Shown here one piece after another: positions 8,588 to 17,177 of a DNA stretch of 64,000 nt. Within the stretch, counting starts at the first letter, position 1. Each line of letters starts with the position of its first letter. Position numbers and translations under genes: made by a program. Origin of the DNA: an uncultured Rheinheimera sp. Lineage in GTDB: Bacteria > Pseudomonadota > Gammaproteobacteria > Enterobacterales > Alteromonadaceae. The DNA lies in contig CALTZU010000004.1 of NCBI GenBank assembly GCA_943913835.1, positions 1 through 64,000 of the forward strand, given 5' to 3'. The notes beneath the pieces were generated by a model. That model searched no databases. It was not told where the DNA came from and saw nothing but the letters and a program-made list of their open reading frames with translations.

Positions 8588-9601
8588 ATGGATTCTTTAT
8601 CACAAATAGCTTTAGGTGCTGCAGTGAGTGTGGCTGCATTGGCTACACCTATTCGTAGCAAACAAATAAAGCTCTGGCATGCCGTTACAGCCGGAGCTTT
8701 GTTTGGCACCCTGCCCGATTTGGACGTGTTGATTTCACACGGCGATCCGATAAGCGACATGACCTTTCATCGCACTGAAAGCCATTCATTGTTTTACCTC
8801 ACTTTAGTGTCGCCGTTTTTTGCTTGGCTGTGGGTCAAACTGCTACGAAACCAAGCTTTGTTTAAACACACCTTGCTGGCTTTATGGCTAGTGCTGCTGA
8901 CTCACCCTCTGTTGGATACCCTAACAATCTACGGTACCCAGCTGGCTTTGCCTTTTAGCGACCATCCTTATGGTACAGGTAGTATTTTTGTCATAGACCC
9001 TCTGTATACGCTGCCTCTGCTGCTTGGCACGGCTTTGGCGCTTTTAGGCAAAAACCTGCGTTGGAATCATTTAGGTTTAGCCTGCAGTAGCGCTTATTTG
9101 CTGTTTGGCCTACTCGCCCAGCAATGGGCTTATGCTGAAGTTAAGCAGCAGTTGGCTATTCAAGGACATAAGGTGGATAAACTATTAGTGACTGCAACAC
9201 CTTTTAATACCTTGTTGTGGCGCGCTCTGGTGATCAATGAAGACGAGTATCTCGAAGCCTATTATTCGTTACTTGATGAGCCCGCTAAGATGCAATGGCG
9301 TAGCTTCAGGCGGGATAAAGTTTTGATTGACCAATGGAAAGGCAATGCGGCTGTAGCACGTTTAGCCTGGTTTAGTCATGGTTTTTATCAATTGGAGTAT
9401 CAGGGAAAAGATCTGGTCCTTACGGATCTTCGGATGGGCATGGCGCCTTTTTATAGCTTTAGTTTTGTTATTGCAAAAGAAGCTAAAGCTCAGCCGCCTG
9501 TCCAACTCGAATTCCCTAGGGACAATGCGACCAGTTTCGCCTGGTTGTATCAGCGAGCTCTGTCGAAAACCGAATTACCACTTTCAGATTTTATGAAATA
9601 A
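8588..9601 (+). CDS. YdjM-type membrane-bound metal-dependent hydrolase-like protein
   Basis: A 337-residue inner-membrane protein of the YdjM/YfhO-associated DUF457 family (LexA-regulated YdjM and relatives). The N-terminal half has DSLSQIALGAAVS, GTLPDLDVL and the histidine-containing HRTESHSLFYL and THPLLDTLTIYGTQ, conserved polar motifs thought to bind metal; membrane segments lie around them. The C-terminal half is soluble. Enzymatic activity of the family is not established to my knowledge. The start ATG 8588 follows the peptidase stop by one base and lacks a strong ribosome site, so translation is probably coupled. Confidence 0.8.
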   Translation: MDSLSQIALGAAVSVAALATPIRSKQIKLWHAVTAGALFGTLPDLDVLISHGDPISDMTFHRTESHSLFYLTLVSPFFAWLWVKLLRNQALFKHTLLALWLVLLTHPLLDTLTIYGTQLALPFSDHPYGTGSIFVIDPLYTLPLLLGTALALLGKNLRWNHLGLACSSAYLLFGLLAQQWAYAEVKQQLAIQGHKVDKLLVTATPFNTLLWRALVINEDEYLEAYYSLLDEPAKMQWRSFRRDKVLIDQWKGNAAVARLAWFSHGFYQLEYQGKDLVLTDLRMGMAPFYSFSFVIAKEAKAQPPVQLEFPRDNATSFAWLYQRALSKTELPLSDFMK

Positions 9602-9646
9602 AAAAAAGCCGAAGCAAAGTGTTAACAGTGAACACTATGCTTCGGC
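9602..9646 (-). terminator. Terminator of the T-fold gene
   Basis: Long hairpin with outer stem GCCGAAGCA/TGCTTCGGC and inner stem GTGTT/AACAC. The T-run appears on the minus strand (A-run at 9600-9607), so it ends the minus-strand gene at 9658-10512 while also sitting directly at the stop of the converging plus-strand gene. Confidence 0.88.
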
Positions 9647-9657
9647 CTCTTAGGTAG

Positions 9658-10512
9658 TTAAGCAAAAGCGATAGCGCCTTTACCTACACCTTCATATGCT
9701 ATTACTTTGACTGCATTGAGTTGATGTGACTTTTTTATGCTCTGAGCGATAAAATCAGCTAAACACTCCACTGTGGTGTCACAAGGCACTACTTCGCAGG
9801 TTGCTGCCGGCAGCGAAATTTCGAAATAGCCTTGTGCAGAGCTATAGGCAAAGTTTAAAGCGCCAGGTTCAGCGCGTAAGTAACGTAAGGAGGAGGCTTC
9901 AATCTGATCTTCTGCAGTAGCCAGATAAATATCTTCCCAGCGCTCGCACCAGTATTTACCTAACTTAGGTGACAACATGCCATTATCGAAAACCTGAATG
10001 GTTGATCTGTGGCCATGAGCTATCCGCTGACAGTTACCATCATGCTTTTTAAGGCCATGAGTATAATGGTAAGAAAATCCGCTGACCTGTTCAGTGCGCA
10101 GCTGGAGCACTAACTTAGCTACGTTTGTAGGCAATAACGATTTAATTTGTTCGGTTAAGAACTCTGTGACAGAGGCTATATCGATTTTCTCAGCCTGGAT
10201 CAGTGCAAAAGCTTCAGCCGGTGAAGCTACTTGCAATAGCCCTTTTGCAGAATCGAATAAAACTTGCTCCACTTCGCCGCTTTGCAATTTAGTCGCGGGG
10301 CTTAACACAGGGATAGCCAGCTTATGATCCACTAACTGGTCAATTGCTTTTTTGATGACTTTTTTCACCAGACCAAAATCAAATACCATAGAGGTTTGGT
10401 CCAGGTCCCCGTGCAACTCTACGTCGACAATATAACTCTCGCCCAGTAAACCTCTTTGCTGGCAAAGATAAGAAAAATCGATGACAGTTAAGTCGCGGAC
10501 AAATAAAATCAT
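9658..10512 (-). CDS. 6-carboxytetrahydropterin synthase-like two-part T-fold protein
   Basis: A 284-residue protein related to QueD/6-pyruvoyl-tetrahydropterin synthases. The first part (about 1-75) resembles the QueD core but has LLGESY where HGH zinc ligands are expected; it keeps the later elements MVFDFG and DHKLAIP. The second part (about 145-284) restores the early elements, FSYHYTHG and CQRIAHGH with cysteine and zinc histidines, and ends with the glutamate motif YEGVGKGA. The motifs of one enzyme are therefore divided between two half-domains. The substrate is uncertain; a pterin or queuosine-related role is inferred from the family. GGAAG precedes ATG 10512. It is monocistronic. Confidence 0.75.
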   Translation of the reverse strand: MILFVRDLTVIDFSYLCQQRGLLGESYIVDVELHGDLDQTSMVFDFGLVKKVIKKAIDQLVDHKLAIPVLSPATKLQSGEVEQVLFDSAKGLLQVASPAEAFALIQAEKIDIASVTEFLTEQIKSLLPTNVAKLVLQLRTEQVSGFSYHYTHGLKKHDGNCQRIAHGHRSTIQVFDNGMLSPKLGKYWCERWEDIYLATAEDQIEASSLRYLRAEPGALNFAYSSAQGYFEISLPAATCEVVPCDTTVECLADFIAQSIKKSHQLNAVKVIAYEGVGKGAIAFA

Positions 10513-10589
10513 AAAACACTTCCGGATAGCGCTGAAACAGCAAAGTTGGCGGCATTATAAAGCAATACGCAGCGCCCGTTAAGTTGGCC

Positions 10590-10847
10590 TTATTTTTTAT
10601 GTTCAGTCAGCCAGCCGTTCAGTAAACCTATTTGCCCAAGCTTATGAGCAGCATACATTAAACGTATCGCATTGCTAAGCATCACACTGTCGCTCCATTC
10701 AGTTTTCTGCTGAATTTCCTGATAACAAGCTAAAGCTTCTGGAGACAAGTAACCACGCAATTCTTTTTTACCCGAACCTTTTTGCCGTTCTCTGTAGCGT
10801 TGTTGTTTTTCCGCATTAGAAATTCGTTTTTTTTCTGGTTCCGTCAT
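10590..10847 (-). CDS. Hypothetical protein, possible ribbon-helix-helix
   Basis: An 85-residue protein that I do not recognise. The N terminus is highly basic (KKRISNAEKQQRYRERQKG). A short strand-like segment ELRGYLSP is followed by two helices, ACYQEIQQK and SDSVMLSNAIRLMYAAHK, an arrangement like small ribbon-helix-helix DNA-binding proteins. It is divergent from fabA, with the FadR/FabR-like sites in the intervening 116 bases. DNA binding is inference only. Confidence 0.65.
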   Translation of the reverse strand: MTEPEKKRISNAEKQQRYRERQKGSGKKELRGYLSPEALACYQEIQQKTEWSDSVMLSNAIRLMYAAHKLGQIGLLNGWLTEHKK

Positions 10848-10892
10848 AATGCTTCTATCTTGTACTGTTAATTTGATTTTGGAAGGTCAGTT

Positions 10893-10909
10893 GACTAATC
10901 GGACTTGTT
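10893..10909. promoter_or_regulatory. FadR-like operator of fabA
   Basis: GACTAATCGGACTTGTT closely resembles the FadR site I recall in the E. coli fabA promoter (AACTGATCGGACTTGTT). In E. coli, FadR bound near -40 activates fabA and is released by long-chain acyl-CoA. Here the site overlaps a candidate -35 (TTGTTT, 10905-10910), as expected of an activator. Confidence 0.75.
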
Positions 10910-10910
10910 T

Positions 10911-10928
10911 AGCTTACAAGTGTTCGCT
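10911..10928. promoter_or_regulatory. FabR-like operator of fabA
   Basis: AGCTTACAAGTGTTCGCT is an imperfect palindrome of the FabR type (AGCGTACA-N2-TGTWCGCT as recalled). It fills the spacer between candidate -35 TTGTTT (10905-10910) and -10 TAAAGT (10928-10933), so binding would block RNA polymerase. FabR represses fabA and fabB in response to unsaturated acyl chains. It begins one base after the FadR-like site, the same tandem order as in E. coli. Confidence 0.75.
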
Positions 10929-10963
10929 AAAGTGGCCCAGCCTTGATGATGGATCTAACATAC

Positions 10964-11476
10964 ATGACTAAGAATAGCTTTACAAAACAAGATTTAGTGG
11001 CCTGCGGCCGTGGGGAATTATTTGGTGAAGGTAACAGTCAGTTACCAGTCGATAACATGCTGATGATTGACCGTATTGTGCACATTTCAGAAGAAGGTGG
11101 TAAATACGGCAAAGGGGAAATCATCGCTGAATTTGATATTAACCCTGAACTGTGGTTTTTTGACTGCCACTTTAAGGGCGACCCGGTGATGCCTGGTTGT
11201 TTAGGTTTGGACGCGATGTGGCAACTGGTAGGTTTTTTCCTTGGTTGGGCTGGTGGTCCGGGCAAAGGCCGTGCTTTAGGTGTGGGTGAAGTCAAATTCA
11301 CAGGTCAAATCTTGCCAACAGCCAAAAAAGTGACTTACCGTATAGATATGACTCGCGTGATTAAACGTAAATTGTTTATGGGCATTGCCGAAGGTTCTGT
11401 CAGTGTAGATGGTCGCGAAATTTACACCGCCAAAGAGCTCAAAGTAGGTTTGTTCCAGGACACTTCTGCATTCTAA
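10964..11476 (+). CDS. fabA: 3-hydroxydecanoyl-ACP dehydratase/isomerase
   Basis: FabA dehydrates 3-hydroxydecanoyl-ACP and isomerises trans-2- to cis-3-decenoyl-ACP, the branch point of anaerobic unsaturated fatty acid synthesis. The hotdog-fold protein has the catalytic histidine in FDCHFKGDPVMPGCLGLD and the aspartate in the same stretch, followed by MWQLVGFFLGW and the C-terminal VGLFQDTSAF. Other in-frame starts exist at 10943, 10946 and 10949. I chose ATG 10964 (170 aa) because the predicted transcript would start near 10940 and because E. coli FabA aligns there. It is regulated by the FadR- and FabR-like sites and ends at a strong terminator. Confidence 0.96.
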   Translation: MTKNSFTKQDLVACGRGELFGEGNSQLPVDNMLMIDRIVHISEEGGKYGKGEIIAEFDINPELWFFDCHFKGDPVMPGCLGLDAMWQLVGFFLGWAGGPGKGRALGVGEVKFTGQILPTAKKVTYRIDMTRVIKRKLFMGIAEGSVSVDGREIYTAKELKVGLFQDTSAF

Positions 11477-11494
11477 GATGGATGTTGCATGTTT

Positions 11495-11526
11495 CAAAAA
11501 AACGGAGCTTAATGCTCCGTTTTTTT
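11495..11526. terminator. Bidirectional terminator between fabA and asmA
   Basis: Stem AACGGAGC/GCTCCGTT, loop TTAAT, flanked by an A-run and a T-run. It serves fabA on the plus strand and the AsmA-family gene on the minus strand. Confidence 0.92.
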
Positions 11527-11549
11527 ATGTTCCGAAACAACCCGACTAT

Positions 11550-13331
11550 TTACAACCCGCCGAGTTTCTCCAGTAATTTGTTTTTCAGTTTTTCTTTGCC
11601 ACTTTCTACTTTCTCTTTCAACTGGCCTTCCAATAAGGCTTTGGTATCCAAAGCGTATTTAGGTTTTTGCATTGTACCGCTGATTTTAAGTGGTATTTCA
11701 ACGCCAGCCAGATCGTCTTTTTCTTTACCGCCCTGACCTTTTGACGTATTCACCAGAGCTGTACTTAATTGATAGTCCAGTTCTTCATTCAGTAAGTTAG
11801 CTGAGCCTTTGCCTGCAAGGCGTAACAAAGGGGCTGCCATTTTTAAATCTGGATTCGTCAACACACCTTCAGTCAGGTCAAAACTGCCGGTTAAGCTGGA
11901 GAAGTCGGTTTTTTGCTCTGTATTATCATCGGTCTGAGCCTCATTTTTCAGTGTAGCTTTGGCATTGCGGATCATTTGCGCGATATTCACGCCATACAAA
12001 GCACCGTCTGTCACTTCAAAACTGCCGGTTGCCAGCAAGTTTTTCTTGATCTGCTCCGGCAACAAACTATGGCCTCTGCCTTCGATGGTCAGTTTTGCAG
12101 TGCCACTTAATAAATCAATATCAGCACCGTCTGTCAGCAGAGGCCGCAGCGCCAGGCCGGATAGTTGTTTATTAAAACTGTAACTAACTGGTGTTTTGCG
12201 GGCATCCAGCGTCGCTTTAGCCAGCACTTTACCCTGGTATAAATCTGCGCTGGCGTTTCGGATTTGAACCAGGCCCGCTTTGTTGGTCAAGGCCAATTGC
12301 AGGTTTTCTGTATGCAGGCCAGCAGCTTTTAATGTCTTTACTGCTAGTTTTAAATCCAGATCAAATTGGCGCAGCGCTGATAAATCAGGTTCGGCGCTGT
12401 TTTGTTGAGCCGTTGTAGCTGCCTGCTTCGCGCTGTTGTCAGAGATGTAAGAAGCGGTGTCCACTTCATCCAGTTGCAGATCCAATTTAATTGCTGCTTG
12501 TTTGGCGTAATTCACTGACAGTTGGCCTGAACCTTTGATCTCATCCAGTTGCAGCTTTTTCCACTGCCACTCCAGCTGTTTTTTATCCAGAGCCAGTTTT
12601 AATTCTGTTTCTAAAGAAAGTTGTTTTACCGGGACACCAGTAAAGTCAGTTTCTACGACAAAGTCTTTCAGCTGCACTAACTGATTATTTTCACTTAATT
12701 GCAATTGCGCGGAAGCTTTGACATCGAGCTGGGTTTGGCCAGACAACACGACCAGTTCAAAATCCAATGGCGCCCATTCATTGGCTTTAAAATCACTTAG
12801 TTTGAGTGATTTCAAGCTTAATCGCTGCTCTGGACTACCTTCACTCAACAGATTTAATTGTAGATTGCTGATAGATAAGTCTTGCAGTTGCAGTTGTTGG
12901 CTGGTCGCAGATCCAGTTTCAGTGGTTTTGGTGCTTTTATCTGCCGTCAGGCCATCCATACTGGAACTGCCGTCTTTTCGGCTGACCAAATTGGCAGTGA
13001 CGCCGTCTAAATGCAGCTGCTGAATTTGCAAGTCCTTGTTGAACAATGGCATCAAGGCGACTGCGGCCGTCAATTCAGATACTTCCAGCATTTGCTCTGG
13101 TGCAAATCCCTTTGGATTCGATAATTTTACATCGGTCAAAGACAGCCCAAGACTAGGGTAAATAGTCCAGCCAATATCTCCTGCTATCTGCAGTTCTCGC
13201 CCTGTTTGTTGTCCAACCTTGGTGGTGATTTCCGCTTTAAAGTCATTTAAATCAAATACGACCAGCAGATAAAAGGCAGCTACTGCGATAAGACCAGCCA
13301 CGACAGCGAGCAGCCATTTAAACCAATTCAT
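11550..13331 (-). CDS. asmA: AsmA-family protein
   Basis: A 593-residue envelope protein anchored by one N-terminal membrane segment (about residues 7-28, WLLAVVAGLIAVAAFYLLVV). The rest is a long, periplasmic, beta-rich region. The AsmA N-terminal domain continues with LQIAGDIGWTIYPSLGLSL, and the C-terminal AsmA_2 region has GSFEVTDGALYGVNIAQM and DLTEGVLTNPDLKMAAPLL. AsmA-like proteins are proposed to bridge the membranes and aid phospholipid movement to the outer membrane. I chose ATG 13331 because AGGAAG is then correctly spaced; an ATG two codons earlier sits on the ribosome site. Its function here is inferred from the family. Confidence 0.85.
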   Translation of the reverse strand: MNWFKWLLAVVAGLIAVAAFYLLVVFDLNDFKAEITTKVGQQTGRELQIAGDIGWTIYPSLGLSLTDVKLSNPKGFAPEQMLEVSELTAAVALMPLFNKDLQIQQLHLDGVTANLVSRKDGSSSMDGLTADKSTKTTETGSATSQQLQLQDLSISNLQLNLLSEGSPEQRLSLKSLKLSDFKANEWAPLDFELVVLSGQTQLDVKASAQLQLSENNQLVQLKDFVVETDFTGVPVKQLSLETELKLALDKKQLEWQWKKLQLDEIKGSGQLSVNYAKQAAIKLDLQLDEVDTASYISDNSAKQAATTAQQNSAEPDLSALRQFDLDLKLAVKTLKAAGLHTENLQLALTNKAGLVQIRNASADLYQGKVLAKATLDARKTPVSYSFNKQLSGLALRPLLTDGADIDLLSGTAKLTIEGRGHSLLPEQIKKNLLATGSFEVTDGALYGVNIAQMIRNAKATLKNEAQTDDNTEQKTDFSSLTGSFDLTEGVLTNPDLKMAAPLLRLAGKGSANLLNEELDYQLSTALVNTSKGQGGKEKDDLAGVEIPLKISGTMQKPKYALDTKALLEGQLKEKVESGKEKLKNKLLEKLGGL

Positions 13332-13450
13332 ATCCATCTTCCTTTGGGTGAAGTTATTAAAAAGCTAATGGCTAGCATAGCTCAATGGCATAAACCTAAG
13401 CTGAACTTGTTTATTATTAAGAAATGTAGGACGCAGAGTAACGAATGGAA

Positions 13451-13478
13451 GCAGAGGCTGGTATCAGCCGGCCTCTGC
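13451..13478. terminator. Hairpin after ydiJ, weak terminator
   Basis: GCAGAGGCTG pairs with CAGCC and CCTCTGC around a GTAT loop with a small bulge. It lies 13 bases after the ydiJ stop on the minus strand but is not followed by a clear T-run, so it may stabilise the 3' end more than terminate. Confidence 0.45.
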
Positions 13479-13490
13479 TAGTTAAAGCGC

Positions 13491-16400
13491 TTAAAGCAAC
13501 TGCAATAATTGCTGCAACGGATGTTTAGGTTTAATACCCTCTAAGCGCTTGACCTGACTACGACAGGAGAATCCTGTCACCAGCACTTGCTCAGCACCGA
13601 AGCTTTGCACAGGTTGCTGCCAGCTCATCTCGTACAAAGTTTTGCTGTTATCAAAATTTTGCGCTTCATGGCCATAAGTACCGGCCATACCACAACAGCC
13701 GACAGACACAGCTTTGAGTTCTAATCCAGCTTTGGCATAAATCTGCTTCCACTGATTTTCTGTCGCTGGCAACGCAGTTTTTTCGGTGCAGTGCGCCAAC
13801 AAACTAAAGCTCTGTTTTGTATGGACAGCAGGTAAGTCTTGTTTCACCAGCCATTCATGAAATAAAGCCACCTGATAATCACCACGCTCAGCACCTAAGG
13901 TCTTGACATACTCATTGCGATATACCAACACCAGAGATGCATCTAAGCCCAGCAGCGGCGCGCCTAAAGCCGCCACCTGATTTAAAAAATCTGAGGCTGT
14001 TTTTGCGGTTTTAGCAAAATCGCGTAAGAAGCCTTTCACATGCTGCGGTTTACCGTTGGGTAAAAATGGCAACAACACAGGCCTAAAACCTAACTTCTCA
14101 ATCAGCTGCAGCGCATCTGCCACTAAATCAGCTTCGTAGAAGCTGGTAAAAGGGTCCTGCACCAACAGTACCAACTTTTGTCTTTCGGCTTCTGGCAAGG
14201 CTTGCAGCGCTGTTAAATCAAAGCTGTAGTTACTCCCGACTCTTTGCTTTAAGGTAGGAACCGATAACTGCGGTGTATCAACATAACCCACAGTCCTTTT
14301 CAGCAGGCTTGCCATCCAGCCTTGCTGCAGGAAAAAATTGACCAGTTTTGGCATGCTGGCCAACAGCGGCGCCGAACGTTCAATATTTCCGACCAGATAA
14401 TCTTTAGCAGGCCGTAAATAACGACTGTGATACAGCTGTATAAATCGGGCGCGGAAGGATGGCACATCCACTTTAATTGGACATTGACCTGCACAGGCCT
14501 TACAGGCCAAACAGCCTTCCATCGCCTCCATCACTTCATGGGAGAAATCATACTGGCCCTGCTTTTTCTGCCAGCTATTTTTGATTTTGGCAACTATGCC
14601 CGACAGCGTCTGGGATTTGTTGAGGATCTGCTGCTCCTGTGCGAGCACATCCACGCCCTTATTGCTCATTAATCGCAGCCATTCGCGCATTAAACCCGCA
14701 CGGCCTTTGGGGCTGTGTCGTCTGTCTTTGGTGACTTTGCTGGACGGACACATAGGCGAGTTTTCTTCGTAATTAAAGCACAGGCCATTACCGTTACAAT
14801 TTAAGCTGCTGTCAAAACTGTCTTTTACTACAACAGGGATTTGCCTGTCGTAAAAACCCCTTTTAACATCATCAACACTGACCAGCTGTTCGCTGCTGCC
14901 GATTGGCGTGCAAATTTTTCCAGGATTGACGCGATTAAATGGATCAAAAGCCGTTTTGATTTTACGCAGCTCGGTGAATAAGGTTTCGCCAAAAAATTCC
15001 GGGCCATATTCACTGCGATAGCCTTTACCATGCTCGCCCCACATCAAACCGCCGTATTTAGCGGTCAGCTTTACCACCTGATCGGAGATAACGCGTAACT
15101 GCTTTTCCTGCTCCGGGTCACACATATCCAGGGCTGGACGCACATGCAACACACCGGCATCAACATGACCAAACATGCCATAAGCCAGACCATGACTATC
15201 AAGCAAGGCTCGGAATTCCATAATAAAATCAGCCAGATTTTCTGGCGGCACTGCGGTGTCTTCCGTAAAAGGAATAGGTTTTTTGCTACCTTTGGCATTC
15301 CCCAGCAAGCCCACTGCCTTTTTGCGCATGGCATAAATCTGGGTAATGGCGTGATTATCGTACGTCAGTTGATAACCTATAATGCCCGACTCACCTTTTG
15401 TGACCGCCTGTTGCAACCGATCTTCTAACTGCCGAACCTTTTGCGCCATCTCGGCTTCATCTTCAGCGTTGTATTCCACCATATTCAGGCCAAGCATAGT
15501 TTTGCCTTGCACATCCTGAATAAAGTCTTTGACCTGATGCCAGATGATATCGTTACGGGCTAAATCCAGTACTTTGCTATCCACGGTTTCAACTGAAGTC
15601 GCCTGAGCTGCCACTAAAAATGGCGCATTACGCAGCGCGCTTTCAAAGCTGTCGTACTTCACATTGACCAGACATTTGTATTTGGCTATGGGAGTGATAT
15701 TGAGTTTGGCCTCGGTAACAAAACCCAAAGAGCCTTCAGAGCCGGTAATAACGCGGGATAAATCAAACTGAGTTAAATCCTCGTTAAAGACATGCTCTAA
15801 ATCATAACCTGTTAAAAAGCGGTTTAAACGCGGAAAGGTTTTCAATATATCAGCACGGAAATCCCTGCAACTGGATAACACCTGACGATAGACCCTGCCT
15901 ATGCTGTCCTGACGCTCTGCCAGCTGTTCTGCCTGAGCTAGCGGCATAACATGAGAATGCAGTGTGGTACCATCGATCAGCACTGTATCGAGAGACAACA
16001 CGTGATTACTGGTTTTACCGTAAACCAAAGAGCCCTGACCAGAAGCGTCAGTGTTGATCATGCCACCTATAGTGGCGCGATTCGAGGTGGATAAATCCGG
16101 CGAAAAGAAAAAACCATAAGGTTTTAAAAAAGCGTTCAGCTGATCTTTAATCACACCAGCCTGTACCCGAACCCAGCGCTCTTCAACATTAATTTCAATG
16201 ATGTTGCGCATATGGCGGGATAAATCGACCACTACTGCAGAGGTCAGCGCCTGACCATTAGTGCCGGTACCGCCGCCCCGTGGTGTGAATTTTATCTCGC
16301 GAAAACTTACGGTCTGAGCCAAAGAACAAATCAGCTGCACATCAGCAGTTGATTTAGGCAATAACACAGCAGCTGGCAGCTGTTGATACACGCTGTTGTC

Positions 16401-16529
16401 TGTCGCTACAGCTAAACGGCTGGCGTAGCTGACTTCAATGTCGCCGGAAAAACCAGCAGCTGTTAAAGCAGTAACGTAAGCCTGGACCTGGGGATTAAGT
16501 GTTTCTGTCGCAGTTAACTTCGGGATCAT
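13491..16529 (-). CDS. ydiJ: FAD-linked oxidoreductase with FeS C-terminal domain (YdiJ)
   Basis: A 1012-residue protein matching E. coli YdiJ (1018 aa) end to end. The N-terminal FAD_binding_4 (PCMH) domain has TPRGGGTGTNGQAL and STSNRATIGGMINTDASGQG. The FAD-oxidase C-terminal domain includes FGHVDAGVLHVRPALDMCDP. Then follow ferredoxin-like cysteines (CNGNGLCF; CLACKACAGQCP) and a CCG-type motif GCCGMAGTYGHEA. YdiJ is reported as a D-2-hydroxyglutarate dehydrogenase; electrons would pass via FAD and FeS to an acceptor. ATG 16529 (MIPKL) matches the E. coli start; a GTG lies three codons upstream. Probably cytosolic. Confidence 0.92.
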   Translation of the reverse strand: MIPKLTATETLNPQVQAYVTALTAAGFSGDIEVSYASRLAVATDNSVYQQLPAAVLLPKSTADVQLICSLAQTVSFREIKFTPRGGGTGTNGQALTSAVVVDLSRHMRNIIEINVEERWVRVQAGVIKDQLNAFLKPYGFFFSPDLSTSNRATIGGMINTDASGQGSLVYGKTSNHVLSLDTVLIDGTTLHSHVMPLAQAEQLAERQDSIGRVYRQVLSSCRDFRADILKTFPRLNRFLTGYDLEHVFNEDLTQFDLSRVITGSEGSLGFVTEAKLNITPIAKYKCLVNVKYDSFESALRNAPFLVAAQATSVETVDSKVLDLARNDIIWHQVKDFIQDVQGKTMLGLNMVEYNAEDEAEMAQKVRQLEDRLQQAVTKGESGIIGYQLTYDNHAITQIYAMRKKAVGLLGNAKGSKKPIPFTEDTAVPPENLADFIMEFRALLDSHGLAYGMFGHVDAGVLHVRPALDMCDPEQEKQLRVISDQVVKLTAKYGGLMWGEHGKGYRSEYGPEFFGETLFTELRKIKTAFDPFNRVNPGKICTPIGSSEQLVSVDDVKRGFYDRQIPVVVKDSFDSSLNCNGNGLCFNYEENSPMCPSSKVTKDRRHSPKGRAGLMREWLRLMSNKGVDVLAQEQQILNKSQTLSGIVAKIKNSWQKKQGQYDFSHEVMEAMEGCLACKACAGQCPIKVDVPSFRARFIQLYHSRYLRPAKDYLVGNIERSAPLLASMPKLVNFFLQQGWMASLLKRTVGYVDTPQLSVPTLKQRVGSNYSFDLTALQALPEAERQKLVLLVQDPFTSFYEADLVADALQLIEKLGFRPVLLPFLPNGKPQHVKGFLRDFAKTAKTASDFLNQVAALGAPLLGLDASLVLVYRNEYVKTLGAERGDYQVALFHEWLVKQDLPAVHTKQSFSLLAHCTEKTALPATENQWKQIYAKAGLELKAVSVGCCGMAGTYGHEAQNFDNSKTLYEMSWQQPVQSFGAEQVLVTGFSCRSQVKRLEGIKPKHPLQQLLQLL

Positions 16530-16657
16530 AAGACGCACCAGATTTAGAACTGGGCCGAGTATACCAAAGCGCAGGATGGATGGTCAGAGCGTTAGAAAAA
16601 AATTACTGTATTTCCAACGCCCTGCTTTGCTTACATCTGTAGATGAAGATGAGCTGC

Positions 16658-16966
16658 TTAGTTGTCGCTTTTACGTTCCAACACTTCACCTTCAATCACG
16701 CGGCCAGAACTTTCCGATGAACGCTGTTGTTGGTGCTGTTGAGCTTGATGGAAAAACGACTTGCCTTGTTTGCGTAGCTGATGTCTTTTGTATAAAAACA
16801 CCGGGATCAGTAACCAGCTCAGCATCAGCACAAAAAGTAATACGCCCATTGCAAACACCAGCATGATACCAGCCACCAGCCAGAGCAGCACACGGCCTAG
16901 AAAACTACCCTGCTGTTTCTGACGGAATAAAGCCTGCCATTGTTGGGCTTGCTGTTGATAATTCAT
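16658..16966 (-). CDS. Hypothetical two-helix membrane protein
   Basis: A 102-residue protein of no family known to me. The glutamine-rich N terminus (NYQQQAQQWQALFRQKQQG) is followed by one long or two tandem membrane segments around residues 25-58. After them comes a basic stretch (YKRHQLRKQGK), then a polar tail rich in Q and S ending EVLERKSDN. The layout suggests a small inner-membrane protein with a cytosolic tail. It lies 128 bases before ydiJ on the same strand and could share its transcript. Confidence 0.6.
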   Translation of the reverse strand: MNYQQQAQQWQALFRQKQQGSFLGRVLLWLVAGIMLVFAMGVLLFVLMLSWLLIPVFLYKRHQLRKQGKSFFHQAQQHQQQRSSESSGRVIEGEVLERKSDN

Positions 16967-17119
16967 TGATTGCTCTCTTTAAAACGCCTGTTCATTGGCT
17001 CTGTAAACTTAATGGGGGTGCGAAAACGAATTCCCAATGCACACTAGGACTGCAAATTGTAACAAATAGTTCAGCTGTTTCTCTGCACCTGTCCGGATCC
17101 ATTGCTTTGAATCAAATAC

Positions 17120-17142
17120 AAAGCCCACCGAAGTGGGCTTTA
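17120..17142 (-). terminator. Terminator of glgP
   Basis: Stem AAAGCCCAC/GTGGGCTTT with loop CGAA, followed on the minus strand by TTTGTATTT. It is located 36 bases after the glgP stop. Confidence 0.82.
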
Positions 17143-17177
17143 TTAATCATCACAGAGCGAACAACTCAGACAACAGC

